Assembly (NCBI GenBank): GCA_026214975.1
Contig: CM047810.1
Span: 32,799,255-32,863,254 of the forward strand
From: Gentiana macrophylla
Taxonomy: Eukaryota; Streptophyta; Magnoliopsida; Gentianales; Gentianaceae
Direction of reading: 5' to 3'
Length of the DNA stretch: 64,000 bases
The stretch's first letter is position 1, and each line of letters starts with the position of its first letter. Shown in pieces: positions 33,067 through 45,426 of this stretch. The notes under the pieces were generated by a model that made no database searches, was not told where the DNA came from, and saw only the letters and a list, made by a program, of their open reading frames with translations. Position numbers and translations under genes: made by a program.

Positions 33067-34215
33067 TGTTAGGAAATAACTACTTTAACGTAGCGGATTT
33101 AAAATTTGATTTCATTTTCCAATATCGTCTTCGTTTAACATGATAGACACGTTAAGTAGTTTGTGGAATATACCTTGACTTCTATAAGATCGAAACTTCG
33201 ACCATCAACGTAGAGTAGTATTATGTGCAAGCCGCCACGCGTCTGGCGCTCTATTGATAATCCACACGAACTCCTTCGAGCGAAATCCTCCTGGATTCTT
33301 TATCGAAAAAATCATTTCTTAGAGAGGTCTTTTTTCTCTCTCTAACTCTCTATTGGAAGTTCTTTCTATTTTCTTTCAAAAACTATTAGTTCTTGAAATT
33401 AATATGTACAAAAGAGTTAACCAACTCATTTCTTATATATGGTGAGTGGCGCCCCATATACCCCTAATCTGATTAGGAGAAACTTCATAGAAGATAGATG
33501 AAAGAAAAAATACATTTTCCCAACAAAATAAGAAAAATCATTTAGATTGATTTCTCTATTTTATTATAATATCTTATATTAAATAAAATCCAAATATTGT
33601 CAATATTTTATATTGAATATATTTATCTTATTACCATAAATCTATTTTTTTTTCAAAATCAATTAATATTCAATATTAATATTATGGTAATTTTATTAAT
33701 TAAAGTGTACAATCCAAGTGTATCTTATACTACTTGAATATGGCGCTACCAAATTGCCAATATTTGGCATCCGGAATATTCTTAATTAATATAATCTATG
33801 TATAATTAATATCTTGTATTTTATTTATTCATAATAGATAATTACCATTGTATTAATTTATCACTATAACCTTTATAGTCTCGAGATAAACTTTCTTTAT
33901 TTGGTTATCAACTATAACCACATTTTAATCCGACTCGATGTTCATATGTGTGTGACGCGATGAGACTTAGAATATGTTGGCCGTAGACACAAAGTGCAAA
34001 AGTACGAAAATGTCCTTCATGCCTACCGATCACGAGATAGCGTCAGCAACACACCGCGTGACCCCAATCACCGGAAGAGTCGAATGCAATGACTACTACA
34101 TTTCATTTGAAACAGTTACCGTGTAAATTACAATCCTACCGCTGTAATAATATCCATATGATCGTATCTCAAGTGTCAATACATTAACGATCGTATCATA
34201 TAATTTAAATATCAT
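33067..34215 (-). repeat. Truncated LTR of the copia family seen at 50-64 kb
   Basis: Begins TGTTAGGAAAT like the LTRs at 50035 and 57462. It follows them through 'tattag.tcttg.aatta', 'gtacaaaagag', 'ggcgcccc', 'tagtctcgagataaacttt', 'tatgttggccgtagacacaa' and 'atagcgtcagcaacacacc'. The match stops after 'aaatatcatg' near 34215, so about the last 40% of the LTR is missing. It is more diverged than the two later copies are from each other. Confidence 0.8.
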
Positions 34216-35420
34216 GTTTGATGATGGCCAGAGTAAACATCGTCACGTGTCACTCAGAGAGTGGTGTCGTAATAAATAATTAAGGCCAGAGCCCATATGT
34301 TAATCAGGCCTAACCCTAGGTGGGAGGTCGACTCAGTCTTCCCGACTAGACCACCGCAGGCGGCTCGGTCAAGACGGGAGGCGGTCGTGCAAACAGGCGA
34401 CTCAGTGGGAGGTTTTGGGTCAATTGACCCCCAACCAAAAAAAAGAAAAAAATTCTATGTATTTTTCACACTATTTAAAAAATTTATACACTAGTATGTA
34501 CTAACTGACCCGCTAAATTTTTTAAAAATTGACCATTGACCCATAATTCTATTTAGATTTTTAAAATTAATGCTTATAAACATATAATACGATGTGTCGT
34601 TCTCGATCACTGACCCGTGTCTAGAAAATTCTGCAGGCGCCTGCGTGCAACTCACTGGTCGAGGCGACTGAGGAGCTTGTATGAGACATTTGGGCCTTTC
34701 CTTATATTGGTAATTCAAACACGTGCTGTGCGATAGGATAACGATGGATGAATCCGTAATTATAGGAGATTGATCTTATAGTATAAATGCGGCTTTGATT
34801 ATCCCTTGTCAAAGGGATTAACATACGATAATCTTTAGGGTTTAAGTATCCTACACTTGTCAAACAAGAAAAGAGGGCGAGACACCTCCACATATAAACA
34901 ACCCTATAATGTGACTGAATCGAGAGGTTTTTGGGCCTAATAGGTTTATACATGAGAAAATTTGGGATTATAGTTGAGCCCTTAAATTTGTTTTGAACTT
35001 AGTAATCTTTCATGTACACAATTAATGATTTAATCTTTATGATTATTAAATTTGGGTGACATTAAATTATCTAACAAATAGTATTTGAAGTTGTAATAGA
35101 ATGTTAGTATAAAAATACACGTAATTAAAATATTACACAATTATTCGGACACATTATATTTTAGATGATGTCTTTTAGGTTAGAATAAACTTAGACATTA
35201 TCTATAGATATACAACATATTTGAGACAACTCTTCATTTGATACCAATAAAATACAAGATTTATAACTAAAAAAAACTTATCATATTTAAAAAAATGAAA
35301 ATGTAACACGGCGAGTTGGATTCAATATGCATTAATAAGAGAAATAAAATAATTCTACCAAACATAAAATAACTGTATAATAATTGCTATTATTGAACAA
35401 ATATTTATTTTATAAATTAA
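34216..35420. other. No recognisable gene
   Basis: 34300-34450 is GC-richer, with 'ggcgactcagtgggaggt' and similar strings, perhaps an unidentified repeat. The rest is AT-rich spacer. Confidence 0.5.
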
Positions 35421-35559
35421 ATGCATAGTCAACAATATAGATATAATATTAAAAAATATTCTGCAAAAAAAATATCAAAAAATATTGAAAATAATAATTT
35501 AGCCGAATATTTAGCTAGTAAGCTAAAAAAAAAAAATAACATTGTAAGACTAACTATGC

Positions 35560-35696
35560 TCGAAAAGTTATATTTCGATACGGAATTACTATGGATTCTC
35601 TCCAAAATCTTTAGGAGCATTGTTTCGGAATGTTTTTTTGAAAATATATTTTTAGCCATATATGCTTTTTCTGAGCATATTTTTTTCAAGTTTCCC
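35560..35696. mobile_element. Partial relative of the 19940 MITE
   Basis: The right end reads 'gagcatatttttttcaagtttccc', matching the inverted terminal sequence of the MITE at 19940-20151. The left part holds 'atgctcgaaaagtta', matching its inner arm. A left GGGAAACTT terminus and a 9-bp duplication were not found, so it is a truncated or rearranged copy. Confidence 0.5.
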
Positions 35697-35699
35697 GTT

Positions 35700-36063
35700 T
35701 AAATTACAGAATGTGGGTGTAGATATTAAATTGCCTCGTGGTCGATTTTGGTGCGACGCCTGATCAATGCCGCGTGAAGACTTTTCTCATCAGTCGTACA
35801 AAGTGTCTTCGTCTTTCTATTTCTGGCGTTGCTATCATTCATTGCCCGATAAATTTGTCCTCAACTTAAATTTGTTTTCATTTCCCATTCTTCCCAAATC
35901 CAATCATCTTTAGCGTCTTCAGAGGTGAGCTAGCTTTTGTCGAATTACTGCAATATTTTTATAGATTACCGAATTATAGTTTCTCTTCTGGGCTAAAAGT
36001 TAGTTTCTCGAGCTTTCGAATTTGCAATTTTTTTTGATCATTGGATTTGCCTTTGTGAAGGCA
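35700..36063 (+). promoter_or_regulatory. Upstream and leader region of the RLCK gene
   Basis: AT-rich DNA ahead of the kinase start codon. A donor-like site (GAG|GTGAGC near 35922) and an AG just before the start codon (36060) would allow a leader intron, common in plant kinase genes. No clear TATA box was picked. Confidence 0.35.
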
Positions 36064-39000
36064 ATGAGGTGTTTCCAGTTTTACGGTGGAGAAAAAGAGG
36101 AACCTAAGACAACCAAGAATTCAGTTAATTCCTCTGATTCTCTGTACAGTAGGCAGTCAGGATCTGAATTTAATTCTCAGAATGCGTCTGATACTAGCTT
36201 AGAATCCCGGGGAAGAAACCAATACCCTAATTTGTCTGAGAGATCTGATAGATTAAAGGTCTTCACTTTTACTGAGTTAAAAGTTGCGACGAAGAACTTT
36301 AACCACAGTACGAAGCTTGGGGAAGGTGGGTTTGGCTGTGTGTATAAAGGTACAATAAAAAATGACGAAGATCCTGGTAAAAAGGTGGATGTGGCCATAA
36401 AACAACTTGGTAGAAGGGGACTGCAAGTAAGGCCGTTTTCTTTATGTTTTTTATGTTTATGCTTTAATGATTCTGATTTTCTGTTAACTACTTGTGTTCC
36501 TTTTGGTCTAGCCCCCCACAACTCTTCCTTCTTCACAGATAGGATGCTAACATGGCACCTTTTACTTGTATTCTTTATGGAATAGTGAATTCTTTTATGG
36601 GGTAGTTATTTACTATTACTTTTGCTTTTGATATCGATAGGGAACACAGATATGCCATAAACTATTAGAAAAGATCATTCAAATTATGAATTATGGCACA
36701 TTAATGTTCTGAAACGAGAAAAAAAATTGGGAAAAAAATCAAGGCCGGTAGAGAAACTGAAGTACCATAGGCAAATTGGTTAGCTTTTCACAAGTTAAAT
36801 TAAGCTTTTGGATTGTCTCAGGTTAGGACGGGACTGGGTGCAATCAGTATCCGAAAGGCTTACATGATGGGAACTTTGCATCAGTTCATTAATTTAGTTG
36901 ACTTCCTCTGTGTCACTAGCTTAAAGCCTGTTTCTGTGAAGCTCCTTACTAGTTTCTCACGTGGTTTTGAATATTCTAGGTGTAATGGAGAGATAGGAGC
37001 CTGAAGGTGTCATAAATTTAACACGATTAAATGAAGAAAATGATGGAGGCTATGACTAAGTTATGTTGGGATCGTGTTATTAAGGCAGAAGACCGCATTG
37101 CTTGATATATCAAATGCATTTGCCAGTTGCCACTTTTTGATGGGCTTCGCCATAATACAGATTCCTTTGTTAAGAATCTTAAATAAATTGCTTTCTTGCT
37201 CAATATGTTCAATTGCATCATCTTGATCTATTCTCTTATTGATTTGCACTCTTGGTGTAAATAGGAGTTGAAGGATTAAAAATCCCCCCTTTCTAACTTA
37301 CATTCACTGGCTGAATCTCATTGCTTTTGCCCAGGGTCACAAAGAGTGGATTACAGAGGTTAATGTTCTGGGGGTGGTTGAACATCCGAATCTCGTAAAG
37401 CTGTTAGGTTACTGTGCTGAAAATGATGAGAGAGGAATCCAGAGGCTTCTCATATATGAATTTATGCCCAACAGAAGTGTAGAAGATCATTTATCAGTTA
37501 GATCAGAATCTACTCTCTCCTGGCCTGTGAGGCTAAAGATAGCCCAAGATGCTGCTCGGGGTTTAGTGTACTTGCATGAACAAATGGATTTTCAGGTGCC
37601 TCTTTCGTCCAATCTTTTGCAAAGCTTGTTTTTTATATATTATATATAAAATTCTGCTTGAAGGCGCCTCTTTTTGGCAAATATATGTAAACTAAGACAT
37701 TTCGAAAGTTGTTACTTTACATTGGTTAATGTGTATTTTTTGGAGGTTGTATATAATTATTGTATTTTACGCAAGTTTATTATAAATTTTTTGAGGAATG
37801 CAAGTTTATTATAATTGATTAATATTTAAAAGGTTCCAAACGTTTCTTGACCTACGTTCATATCAAGAAATAAGTTAACTATTTCAGAAGTTGCATCCCT
37901 TCAATTATTTCTATGCTAAAACTGTTTTGTTTGAATGGTCAAAGGTTTGTCCATTGTCCAAGCTGATGATTTCCAGTATAAAGTTTTTGTCCATGGTGCT
38001 ATCTAAAACGATTGATGTCAACATTGCATTGCTATGAATTTCTTTATATACATTGCATGAGATATCGTTTTGTTAAATGAATATATAAAAGTGGAGCTTT
38101 GTGCAACACCTTGAGACATTGAATTCTCATTCAAAAGCAAAAACCTTTGATTTCTTTTCCTTAATTTTGTTGAGGTTCACATATCTTTTCTACATTTTAT
38201 TGTTTATGTTCTCTCTTTGAAGGAAGACTTTTTTTTTAATCCTGGGGGATATTGATATCCACTCAAAATAAGTTCTTCAAGAGAGTGTTTTTTAGCACAA
38301 CTCAGAGTAGGTTGATGTCTGTCGTTTAACATGGTATCATTCAAAGGCAACTGTTATTGAATTTTTAACCTTCTCTTGTTGGTTTTATTATAACTTGAAA
38401 AAGAGCAGCCTATATAACTTATTTTTGTCTTCTGGGCTTGTGTCTAGATGAGATGGTTTGAGCTTCAACGTGTTTGTTACGCTTAGGTGTTTTTTTTTGT
38501 GTGTGTGTGGAGAATCAGTGTGATTAGCTGTGTGATCTTATGAGTAAATTTTGCAGATCATTTTCAGAGATTTCAAAGCTTCAAATATTTTATTGGATGA
38601 GCAATGGAATGCAAAACTGTCAGACTTTGGATTGGCTAGGCTGGGCCCTGAAGAAGGACTAACTCATGTCTCAACTGCGGTATGCTTTCGCTTTTAGATT
38701 TCAAGCGATTAGACATCTTTAGCTTTTCAATTGTTAACCGCAAGCAGCATTTAATTTGCACGTTTTTTTTACACCATATTTGTCTCCTTGTTTTTGGCCT
38801 TAACACAAGTGTTGGGTCAGCTGGTAAGAACGAGTCATATCCTCCACAAAGTTTTGGGTTTGATTCTTGTTAGCCAATGGTGAGACAGTGTTAGTGGGTA
38901 ATCTATAAGTATCCTGTAAGCACTCTCTGGCCCGAGCTGTTGGTCAGAGCCGAAACCATCCAAATTTTATGTTACCAAAAAAAAAGTCCCTATATTTGGG

Positions 39001-39643
39001 TGGCCCCTGAACCAATTTTTTTCCGGGCCACTTCATTGTATGTCAGTGGATAGAATGAATGAAAAACTTTCTTCCTCCCAAATGTTTTTTTTAAATAAAT
39101 TAATTTGGCTTGTTTCAGGTAGTTGGAACAATGGGATACGCAGCTCCTGAGTACGTTCAAACCGGTCGTTTGACATCCAAGAGTGATGTTTGGAGTTATG
39201 GGGTCTTTATTTATGAACTAATCACAGGTAGACGGCCATTGGATCGTAATAAGCCTAGGAGCGAGCAAAAACTGCTGGAGTGGGTGAAACCGTATGTGTC
39301 GGATTATAGAAAGTTCCAACAGATAATAGATCCTAGACTTGAAGTAAAGCATATTGCCAGGTCAGCTCACAAACTTTCCTACGTGGCCAATCGCTGCTTG
39401 GCTAGGAATTCAAAAACAAGGCCAAAAATGAGTGAAGTGCTGGAAATGGTAAATCAAGTTGTTGTTGAGTCAGCAACAGCAACAATAGAAAGTCATGAGC
39501 CATTTGTAAAGAGAATGGGGCAAAAGTCTAGTATAGAGAATAAAGATGTGAAAGGTAAAAGGAGAATGATAGATGTACGAGCGGGAGATGGCGGCGGTTG
39601 GCTACCTCGGAGGTGGGCATCTAAGCTAGTGAAATCTTGTTGA
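36064..39643 (+). CDS. Receptor-like cytoplasmic kinase, subfamily VII (PCRK1/PCRK2-like)
   Basis: Four exons (36064-36426, 37335-37595, 38557-38679, 39119-39643), all in phase 0, give 423 residues. The N-terminus MRCFQF has Cys3, a possible palmitoylation site, and no Gly2, so no myristoylation. The kinase domain is complete: GEGGFGCVY (86-94), VAIK Lys113, catalytic loop FRDFKASN with Asp213, DFG Asp231, and activation segment [15 protein letters not shown] (APE Glu260). The upstream [13 protein letters not shown] and the [19 protein letters not shown] region match PCRK1 and PCRK2 of Arabidopsis as I remember them. Those kinases act at the plasma membrane below immune receptors to relay flagellin and similar signals. 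A basic tail ([24 protein letters not shown]) follows. The ATG chosen fits family proteins; an in-frame ATG at 36022 would add 14 hydrophobic residues. Nothing is disrupted, and it is the best-preserved gene in the window. Confidence 0.92.
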
Positions 39644-41108
39644 CAATGACTTTTTTTAAGTAGCATGCAGGGAATTTCGGGGTGGTTGTGTCAAGAAGAT
39701 CTTATGGTCCGCCTAACTCAAGTGGGAACGGGAAAGATCCCGTTTTTTTTGTGTGTTTTGAAATTCTTTGAGATACAGCCGTTGTAGCAGAGGTAGATTT
39801 GTATGGTACTCGTCTTTTAAGAGCATATATGTCGATCAGTCTCCAGAAGGGCTTAACGAATCGTGTTTATCTGAATGTTTCCAAGACTTTTGGCAACTTC
39901 ATTGTTATCAAAATGATCAGAAGATGACCAGAAGATTAAAAGCTATCTGCAGAGTAGTGAAAAGGGAATCGAAATGGGAACAGGAATAGGAAAAAACAGA
40001 TTTCTCACTATATTTTATACTTTATAGCTTCCAGAAATGCTTTTAGCTCAGTTATCTTTGGTATACTTTTATGTTTTTGTAAACATCAACTGCAACAAAT
40101 GATTTTATATGACAGGAATGTGTATATTATATTTCTTCCTCTAGACGACGCCGTGTTGTTCAGTTTATCTATTCTACTATAAATCATCTGTGCATAGGAA
40201 TGAAGAAATTATGTTAGGGATCAACAAAACTTATATTCTCATTTTCTGGTTTGTTCAATACAGATTGTACATCAGCAATAAAATAGTTATTTCTTTGTTT
40301 TATTTGGTAGTTGCCATGCTTGGGTGGTTGGGTTAAGGTTAATTTTGTCATTAACTTAGGTTGCGGTTATTTCATTCACTAATCAGCGTAGTATAAATAT
40401 ATAGCCATCTCTAGAGCTTCAACATCTATACACAATGTCTAAATTACCTTTACTGCTTTACAATAAATATAATTTTAAACTAATAATATAAATCCGTAAT
40501 ACCTTCCTCAAGTTTTGAAGCCCTAGAGAGATTATATATTTATACTAATAATATAAATCCATAATACTAGAGAAAAAATGCCCTCAATACTTAGAGCATG
40601 GACAAATTGAGAGATTCAATTATGACACTAATTTAAACCCAATTTTAATGGTAATGTACCTTGACCACCCCCTCCCCCACCCCAGTTTGCTACCCTCTCC
40701 TCCTTCTCTATTATCCTAAATTTCACATAGATCTTGTTCAATGAAGAAATAAGGCAAGCATGCTTCTCATCTTTTTCTTTCTTTGTTGATTGTTAATTTG
40801 GATGGATTTAGTATCATCATCTTCGATCCCAACCAACCTGGAAATATCAAGTGCTTGCATTTTCTGAGCTTTGTTGACCTGCTGTTTCTTGTAATATATA
40901 CATAAATCTGTATATACTCAAATTTCCATCCATCATCAAGTATTTGGATCATAATCTCATAGTCCTCTATTGCATCTCAACCTTTCAATTTCTCTTTTTC
41001 CATTGTTTTTTCCCCCACTTTTCCTTGAGCAGATCCACAACCAAGCTCATTTATTTACCTAAAATTTTTTCATAAAATTAATTAAAAAATTAAATTTAAC
41101 CTCTCGTA
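39644..41108. other. Spacer downstream of the RLCK gene
   Basis: The 3' UTR probably ends within the first ~500 bases. A duplicated 'tatactaataatataaatcc' (40473 and 40543) and CT-rich stretches follow. No other gene was supported. Confidence 0.5.
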
Positions 41109-41730
41109 TGTCAACAAAATGGATCTGGGAAGGATGAAACAAGAGATCTCAAATCCTAGAACCCTAATTTTTGTGGGAAAGGCGTGTTTGTTTGTGTTTT
41201 AGATTGAGCTCTCAAGTTATTTCTGAGAGTTGCCTACGTATCCAATAGCCAAATTGGAATCAAGTCTTTCGTAGTTCCTTAGGGTTGTTTATATAGGTAG
41301 CATCTCGCCCCTATTACTTGTTGTGCAAGTATTATTATAATTATTATTCCCTAAGGATATATACGAGTAAATCCCTATTATTTAGAGATAATTATCGACA
41401 CATTAAATGCCAAGATTGGAGTCATCATGACCTGGGATTCTTTCCTTGTTCACCTCCAATTACCCCTCACGTGGAATAACATCGGGGCTCTACAGAGCGT
41501 TCTACGCTCAGCCCCCCAGTCCATTATGGCCGACCTGGGCAGCTCCTCTTCACCAGACCTAGACCGACCTGCGGGGGCTAGAGAAGGAGTTTATGCTGAT
41601 CTCCCACCTGGGGTAGACGAACAACCCTCTGTTCGTTTTCCGTGGGCTGGTGGCCCTAAAATATAAGACTAGGCATTTATTAAGCACTCCTAAGGGTGAC
41701 ACGTGGCGTAACTCGGGTCGGATATCTTCA
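41109..41730 (-). repeat. 3' LTR of the Tat element
   Basis: From 41143 it matches 49465 onward almost base for base: 'ctagaaccctaatttttgtg', 'gttgcctacgtatccaatag' and onward. The right edge is fixed by the polypurine tract: plus-strand ...GATATCTTCA ends at 41730. The first ~35 bases differ from the other LTR, so the left edge near 41109 is approximate. Confidence 0.85.
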
Positions 41731-41746
41731 TAAGCCCCCCAGGTCC
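41731..41746 (-). other. Polypurine tract of the Tat element
   Basis: The minus strand reads CCTGGGGGGCTTA directly before the LTR start TGAAGATATCC. Confidence 0.75.
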
Positions 41747-42083
41747 GACTTTGCTTTGCTAGTTAGTCAGACCTGCATCATTTGGCGGTTCGGCTGGTCA
41801 TTATCCGATCTCGTGTTTTAAATTATCCTGACTGCCAGCTGGCAGTCTATTTAATAGGATATCATTGTCGTTGCGGGATACGAGGCGATTTTTTGCTGCT
41901 TTTCATAACCGACGTCGTCACACGTCTGGAGTGGGTTATAAACCCGTCGCTTCATATCAGACTTCCCCTCTTCTTGACTACTATTAAATTGAAGATTTCT
42001 CTCGAGATCCTCTGCATTTTCAAGTAAGCGTTTTCTCCAACTTTTCTTCTCTATTTCTCATTCTTTCCTGTTTTTCCCAGTTT

Positions 42084-43137
42084 ATGAGGGCGAGCACTGC
42101 TTCGAGTAGCTCAATTGATAGGGAGTTCGAGTCCTATTCTGAGTCTGAAAACGAGGTTAACCAACCAATTATCCAATTTGGGGGGCCAATAGACGTTCCA
42201 GCCCTAAACACCATCGCTGGTCGCAGCCATATCGAGCAGATCGTTACCGATCAGCCCCCTTCTAATCCATCCCGATATCATTCAACCTTTGGTTTTACCT
42301 CCTTACGACAGTGTCTCAGAGCCCATATGACTGCTAGGACTGCCATAGGTTGCTTTGGAGTTAGATCCAAGATTACCCAGGATGATCTCCTGGAGACTTG
42401 CACCACATATCATATTGATATGGATCATTATGCTCCCCAGCTTCCTGGTGGAGCACATATGTATGCTCATCAGCCCTCAGAGGGGTATTGTACCGTGTAC
42501 AAAGAGCATTTTACCTGCGGTATGAGGACCCCTTTCTGTCCCGCCTTCCTTGCCTTACTGAGGCATTACAACCTGAGCTCTGCTCAGATCGCCCTTAACG
42601 GAGTTAGGGCGATCATAGGTTTTTCAATCTTTTGTAGATTGATGGATACAGAGTTCTCAGTGGACCTTTTTAGGACGTTCTACCAACACAAAAAGGTCAG
42701 GAACCATAACGGGTGGTATTACTTCCCGCGCCGAACTGACCATCGTAAGCTCATCTCCATCCTGAATAAGGGAAAGTCTTCCATTCACGAGTGGAAACAC
42801 CACTTCTTGTTCATTCGTCACACCATGAACTGGCTGGCTGAAACTACCTTCAGCTTCCCCTTGATGTGTGTCCCACTACCGTCGGCGAACGCTTGCTGAA
42901 CGACATTGCCGACGCCAATATTCTTCTTGATTTTGAGCACTGGCTTGCCGCACTGATAGAGGCTGCTCGTTTGTCTAACTCTGGTCTGGAGACCTATCTA
43001 AGGCTTACTCAGGAGGAGTACAACAACTGTAGGAAACTATTTGCGCTTTACCTTTGCCTGTGCTTTTTTTTTGTTGACTGATATTTCTCTTTTCAGTGGC
43101 CGATATCGCCGACATCTTGACTATTTGTGCCTTCTAG
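42084..43137 (+). pseudogene. Antisense extra gene of the Tat element (putative gypsy-type transposon protein domain)
   Basis: Lies on the strand opposite to gag-pol, between the integrase side and the 3' LTR, as extra ORFs do in some plant Tat elements. From 42084 the product starts MRASTASSSSIDREF, an acidic Ser-rich lead. A domain follows with PSEGYCTVYKEHFTCGMRTP and FCPAFLALLRHYNLSSAQ; by memory this is the Pfam 'putative gypsy type transposon' (Transposase_28) pattern. One base is lost near 42860: the frame then continues as LDVCPTTVGERLLNDIADAN to 43060. A TTTTCAG| acceptor at 43096 allows a small final exon, ADIADILTICAF plus stop at 43137. The role of this protein is unknown; it is not a proven transposase. 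Confidence 0.7.
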
Positions 43138-43330
43138 GCACTTGTTCTGTAAAAACTTCCTTCTTTGGCGTTCAGCCATTGATTCTGATCTTGACTTTGT
43201 TTTTGAGTCATTGATTTTGATCTTGACTTTGTTTTCGTCTCTGCTATTTTTGTTTTGAGGTCTGTTAAGGCCTTTTACCCCCCTAAAGAACATAATTTGA
43301 AAGTCTGCTTGTCGAATGGTGTTCTAGAGT

Positions 43331-43525
43331 ATAAGCGCTGATCGTCTGTCCTGCAGGCTTGAAGATTTTGATTATTTCAAAATGTCCAAGTATAATTCAT
43401 GAAATAAGCGCTGATCGTCTGTCCTGCAGACTTGGAGATTTTGATTATTTCAAAATGTCCAAGTATAAATCACGAAATAAGCGCTGATCGTCTGTCCTGC
43501 AGACTTGGATTTTTCTATCTTCTTT
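43331..43525. repeat. 73-bp tandem repeat, three units
   Basis: 'ataagcgctgatcgtctgtc' starts units at 43331, 43404 and 43477, an exact 73-base period. The third is partial. It lies in the non-coding 3' part of the Tat element. Confidence 0.9.
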
Positions 43526-43589
43526 TTTTTTTAATTTTTTTTACCGACATTCGGTTCGTCGAGTGCGTTTATCAGACTTGTAGTTTGTC

Positions 43590-43915
43590 CTCCTGAATCC
43601 GACCTGCGGATCAGTTATCCTCTGAGACCGACCTGCGGTTCAGTTCGTTGTGCCTGTCCTGCAGGCTTATAGTTTGTCCTTTGCAAACTTTTCTGAATCC
43701 GACCTGGGGATCAGTTATCCGTTGAGACCGACCTGCGGTTCAGTTCGTTGTGCCTGTCCTGCAGGCTTATAGTTTGTCCTTTGCAAACTTTTTTGAATCC
43801 GACCTGCGGATTAGTTATTTTCTGAGACCGACCTGCGGTTCAGTTCGTTGTGCCTGTCCTGCAGGCTTATAGTTTGTCCTTTGCAAACTTTTCTGAGACC
43901 GTCTTGTAGCTCAGT
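43590..43915. repeat. ~101-bp tandem repeat, three units
   Basis: 'gaatccgacctg' starts units at 43594, 43695 and 43795, each followed by 'gagaccgacctgcggttcag' and 'cctgtcctgcaggcttatag'. The units share 'gtcctgcaggctt' with the 73-bp repeat, suggesting a common source. Confidence 0.9.
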
Positions 43916-43991
43916 CATGATCAATCATATACAATAAATAATGCACATGTAATAAGGAACATTTATTTAATATTTGGTTTTTGAATACATC

Positions 43992-45384
43992 TTACTGAGA
44001 AATAAAAATCAACAATGCATAAAATAGTCTGTAACCTGCCCTAGACGTAGAACTTTCATAAATTAGAGGCATTCCAGCTGCGTGGTACAGTTCTGCCACT
44101 TGCATCAGCCAGTTGATAGGCCCCTTTTCCATGAACCTTGACCACTTTGTACGGACCTTCCCAGTTCGGATCAAGCTTCCCTTGAGGTAGTTGTTTGCCA
44201 ACCTCGTTCTTTCTGAGCACCAAATCTCCCCCTTTGAAGTAAGAATGCTTAACCCGGGAGTTGTAATACTGAGAAATTCGTTGTTTATACTTTGGGCCAT
44301 CCTTATGAAGGCTACATTCCGAGCTTCTTCCAGGTCATCCTTGGAGTGTCGAGCTCATCAGCTGCTTTGATCCTCTGAGTAGGCGTTGTTCGCGGTGAGG
44401 CTAGGCCGATCTCATTTGGGATCACCGCTTCCTGACCATATGCTAAAGCGAAGGAGTTTCTCCGGTGGGTGAGTTGGGTGTTGTTCTGTACGCCCACAAA
44501 ATGTTGGGAAAATGCTCCGTCCAACTTTCTCCCTCTTCCTCTAAACGTTTCTTCAAACCGGTCTTGATTTGCCTTTTGGTCTGTTCGACTTGGCCATTAG
44601 CTTGAGGGTAACCGACTGAAGTGAAGTGCTGTGTGATGTGCAATTCGGCACACCATTCTCTGACAATTCTATCTTCAAATTGAGTCCCATTGTCTGAAAC
44701 CAAAGTTTTTGGTATTCCATACCTGCACACTATGTTCTTCCACAGGAATTTATGTATCTGCTTCCCTGTTATTGTAGTCAGCGGTTCAGCCTCAACCCAC
44801 TTGGTGAAATAATCTACTGCTACGATCAGGAATCGGACATTGCCTGGGGCTCTCGGGAGTGGCCCCACTAGATCTACCCCCCACTGGTCAAATGGCCAAG
44901 GGGATACCACTGGGATCATGTCTTGGGATGGATGATGTGATAGGTTATCATGTACCTGGCATGATTTGCACTTTTCTACCAATTCCTTGGCATCTTCTAA
45001 CATTGCTGGCCAATAATATACAAACAACCTGCATTTCCTTGCTAAGGTCTTAGCTCCAGGATGATTTCCGCAAATGCCCAAGTGTATTTCTCTAAGAAGG
45101 TAGTTCCCTTCTTCATTCGTTACGCATCTAAGCCATGGAGCAATATTCGACCTGCAATATAATACTTCCTCGAACAGCGAGTATTTCGTCGCTAAGAGCT
45201 TCATTTTCCTGGCCTGAATCTTGTCTTGGGGCAGGACGTTATCTCTAAGATACAACACAATCGGATCCATCCACGTACTGGCTTGCCTGATCAGCTGGAC
45301 CGCCTGCTGTTCGTAGCTTCTTTCCATCAACAATTCCACCAGTACATTCTTTTCTGACATAAAATTTGAGGCCAATTTTGACAA
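43992..45384 (-). pseudogene. Integrase domain of the Tat element
   Basis: The long frame (45384-44443) holds the HHCC zinc part (H101, H108 in GNHPGAKT, C139, C142 in CKSC). The DDE core follows: D171 (WGVDLVG), D231 (VSDNGTQF) and E267 (NGQVEQTK), with the D to E spacing of 35 residues expected. After AYRTTPNSPTGETP the frame shifts, and C-terminal pieces continue in other frames: ALAYGQEAVIPNEIG at 44440-44390 and a DPNWEGPYKV-like end near 44160. The enzyme would join element DNA to the host chromosome; the frameshift makes this copy doubtful. Confidence 0.9.
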
Positions 45385-45426
45385 GGCATCCGCCCTTCTA
45401 TTCTCAGTTCGCGGTATCTGATCAAC

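Noticed and set aside
36177..36536. 119-codon minus-strand frame
   Set aside because: Antisense shadow of RLCK exon 1 and the start of intron 1.
39768..39989. 73-codon frame after the RLCK stop
   Set aside because: Lies in the probable 3' UTR and shows no motif or start context.
42866..43081. A separate small gene starting MCPTTVGERL
   Set aside because: It is the continuation of the Tat antisense gene after a one-base frame loss, not an independent start.
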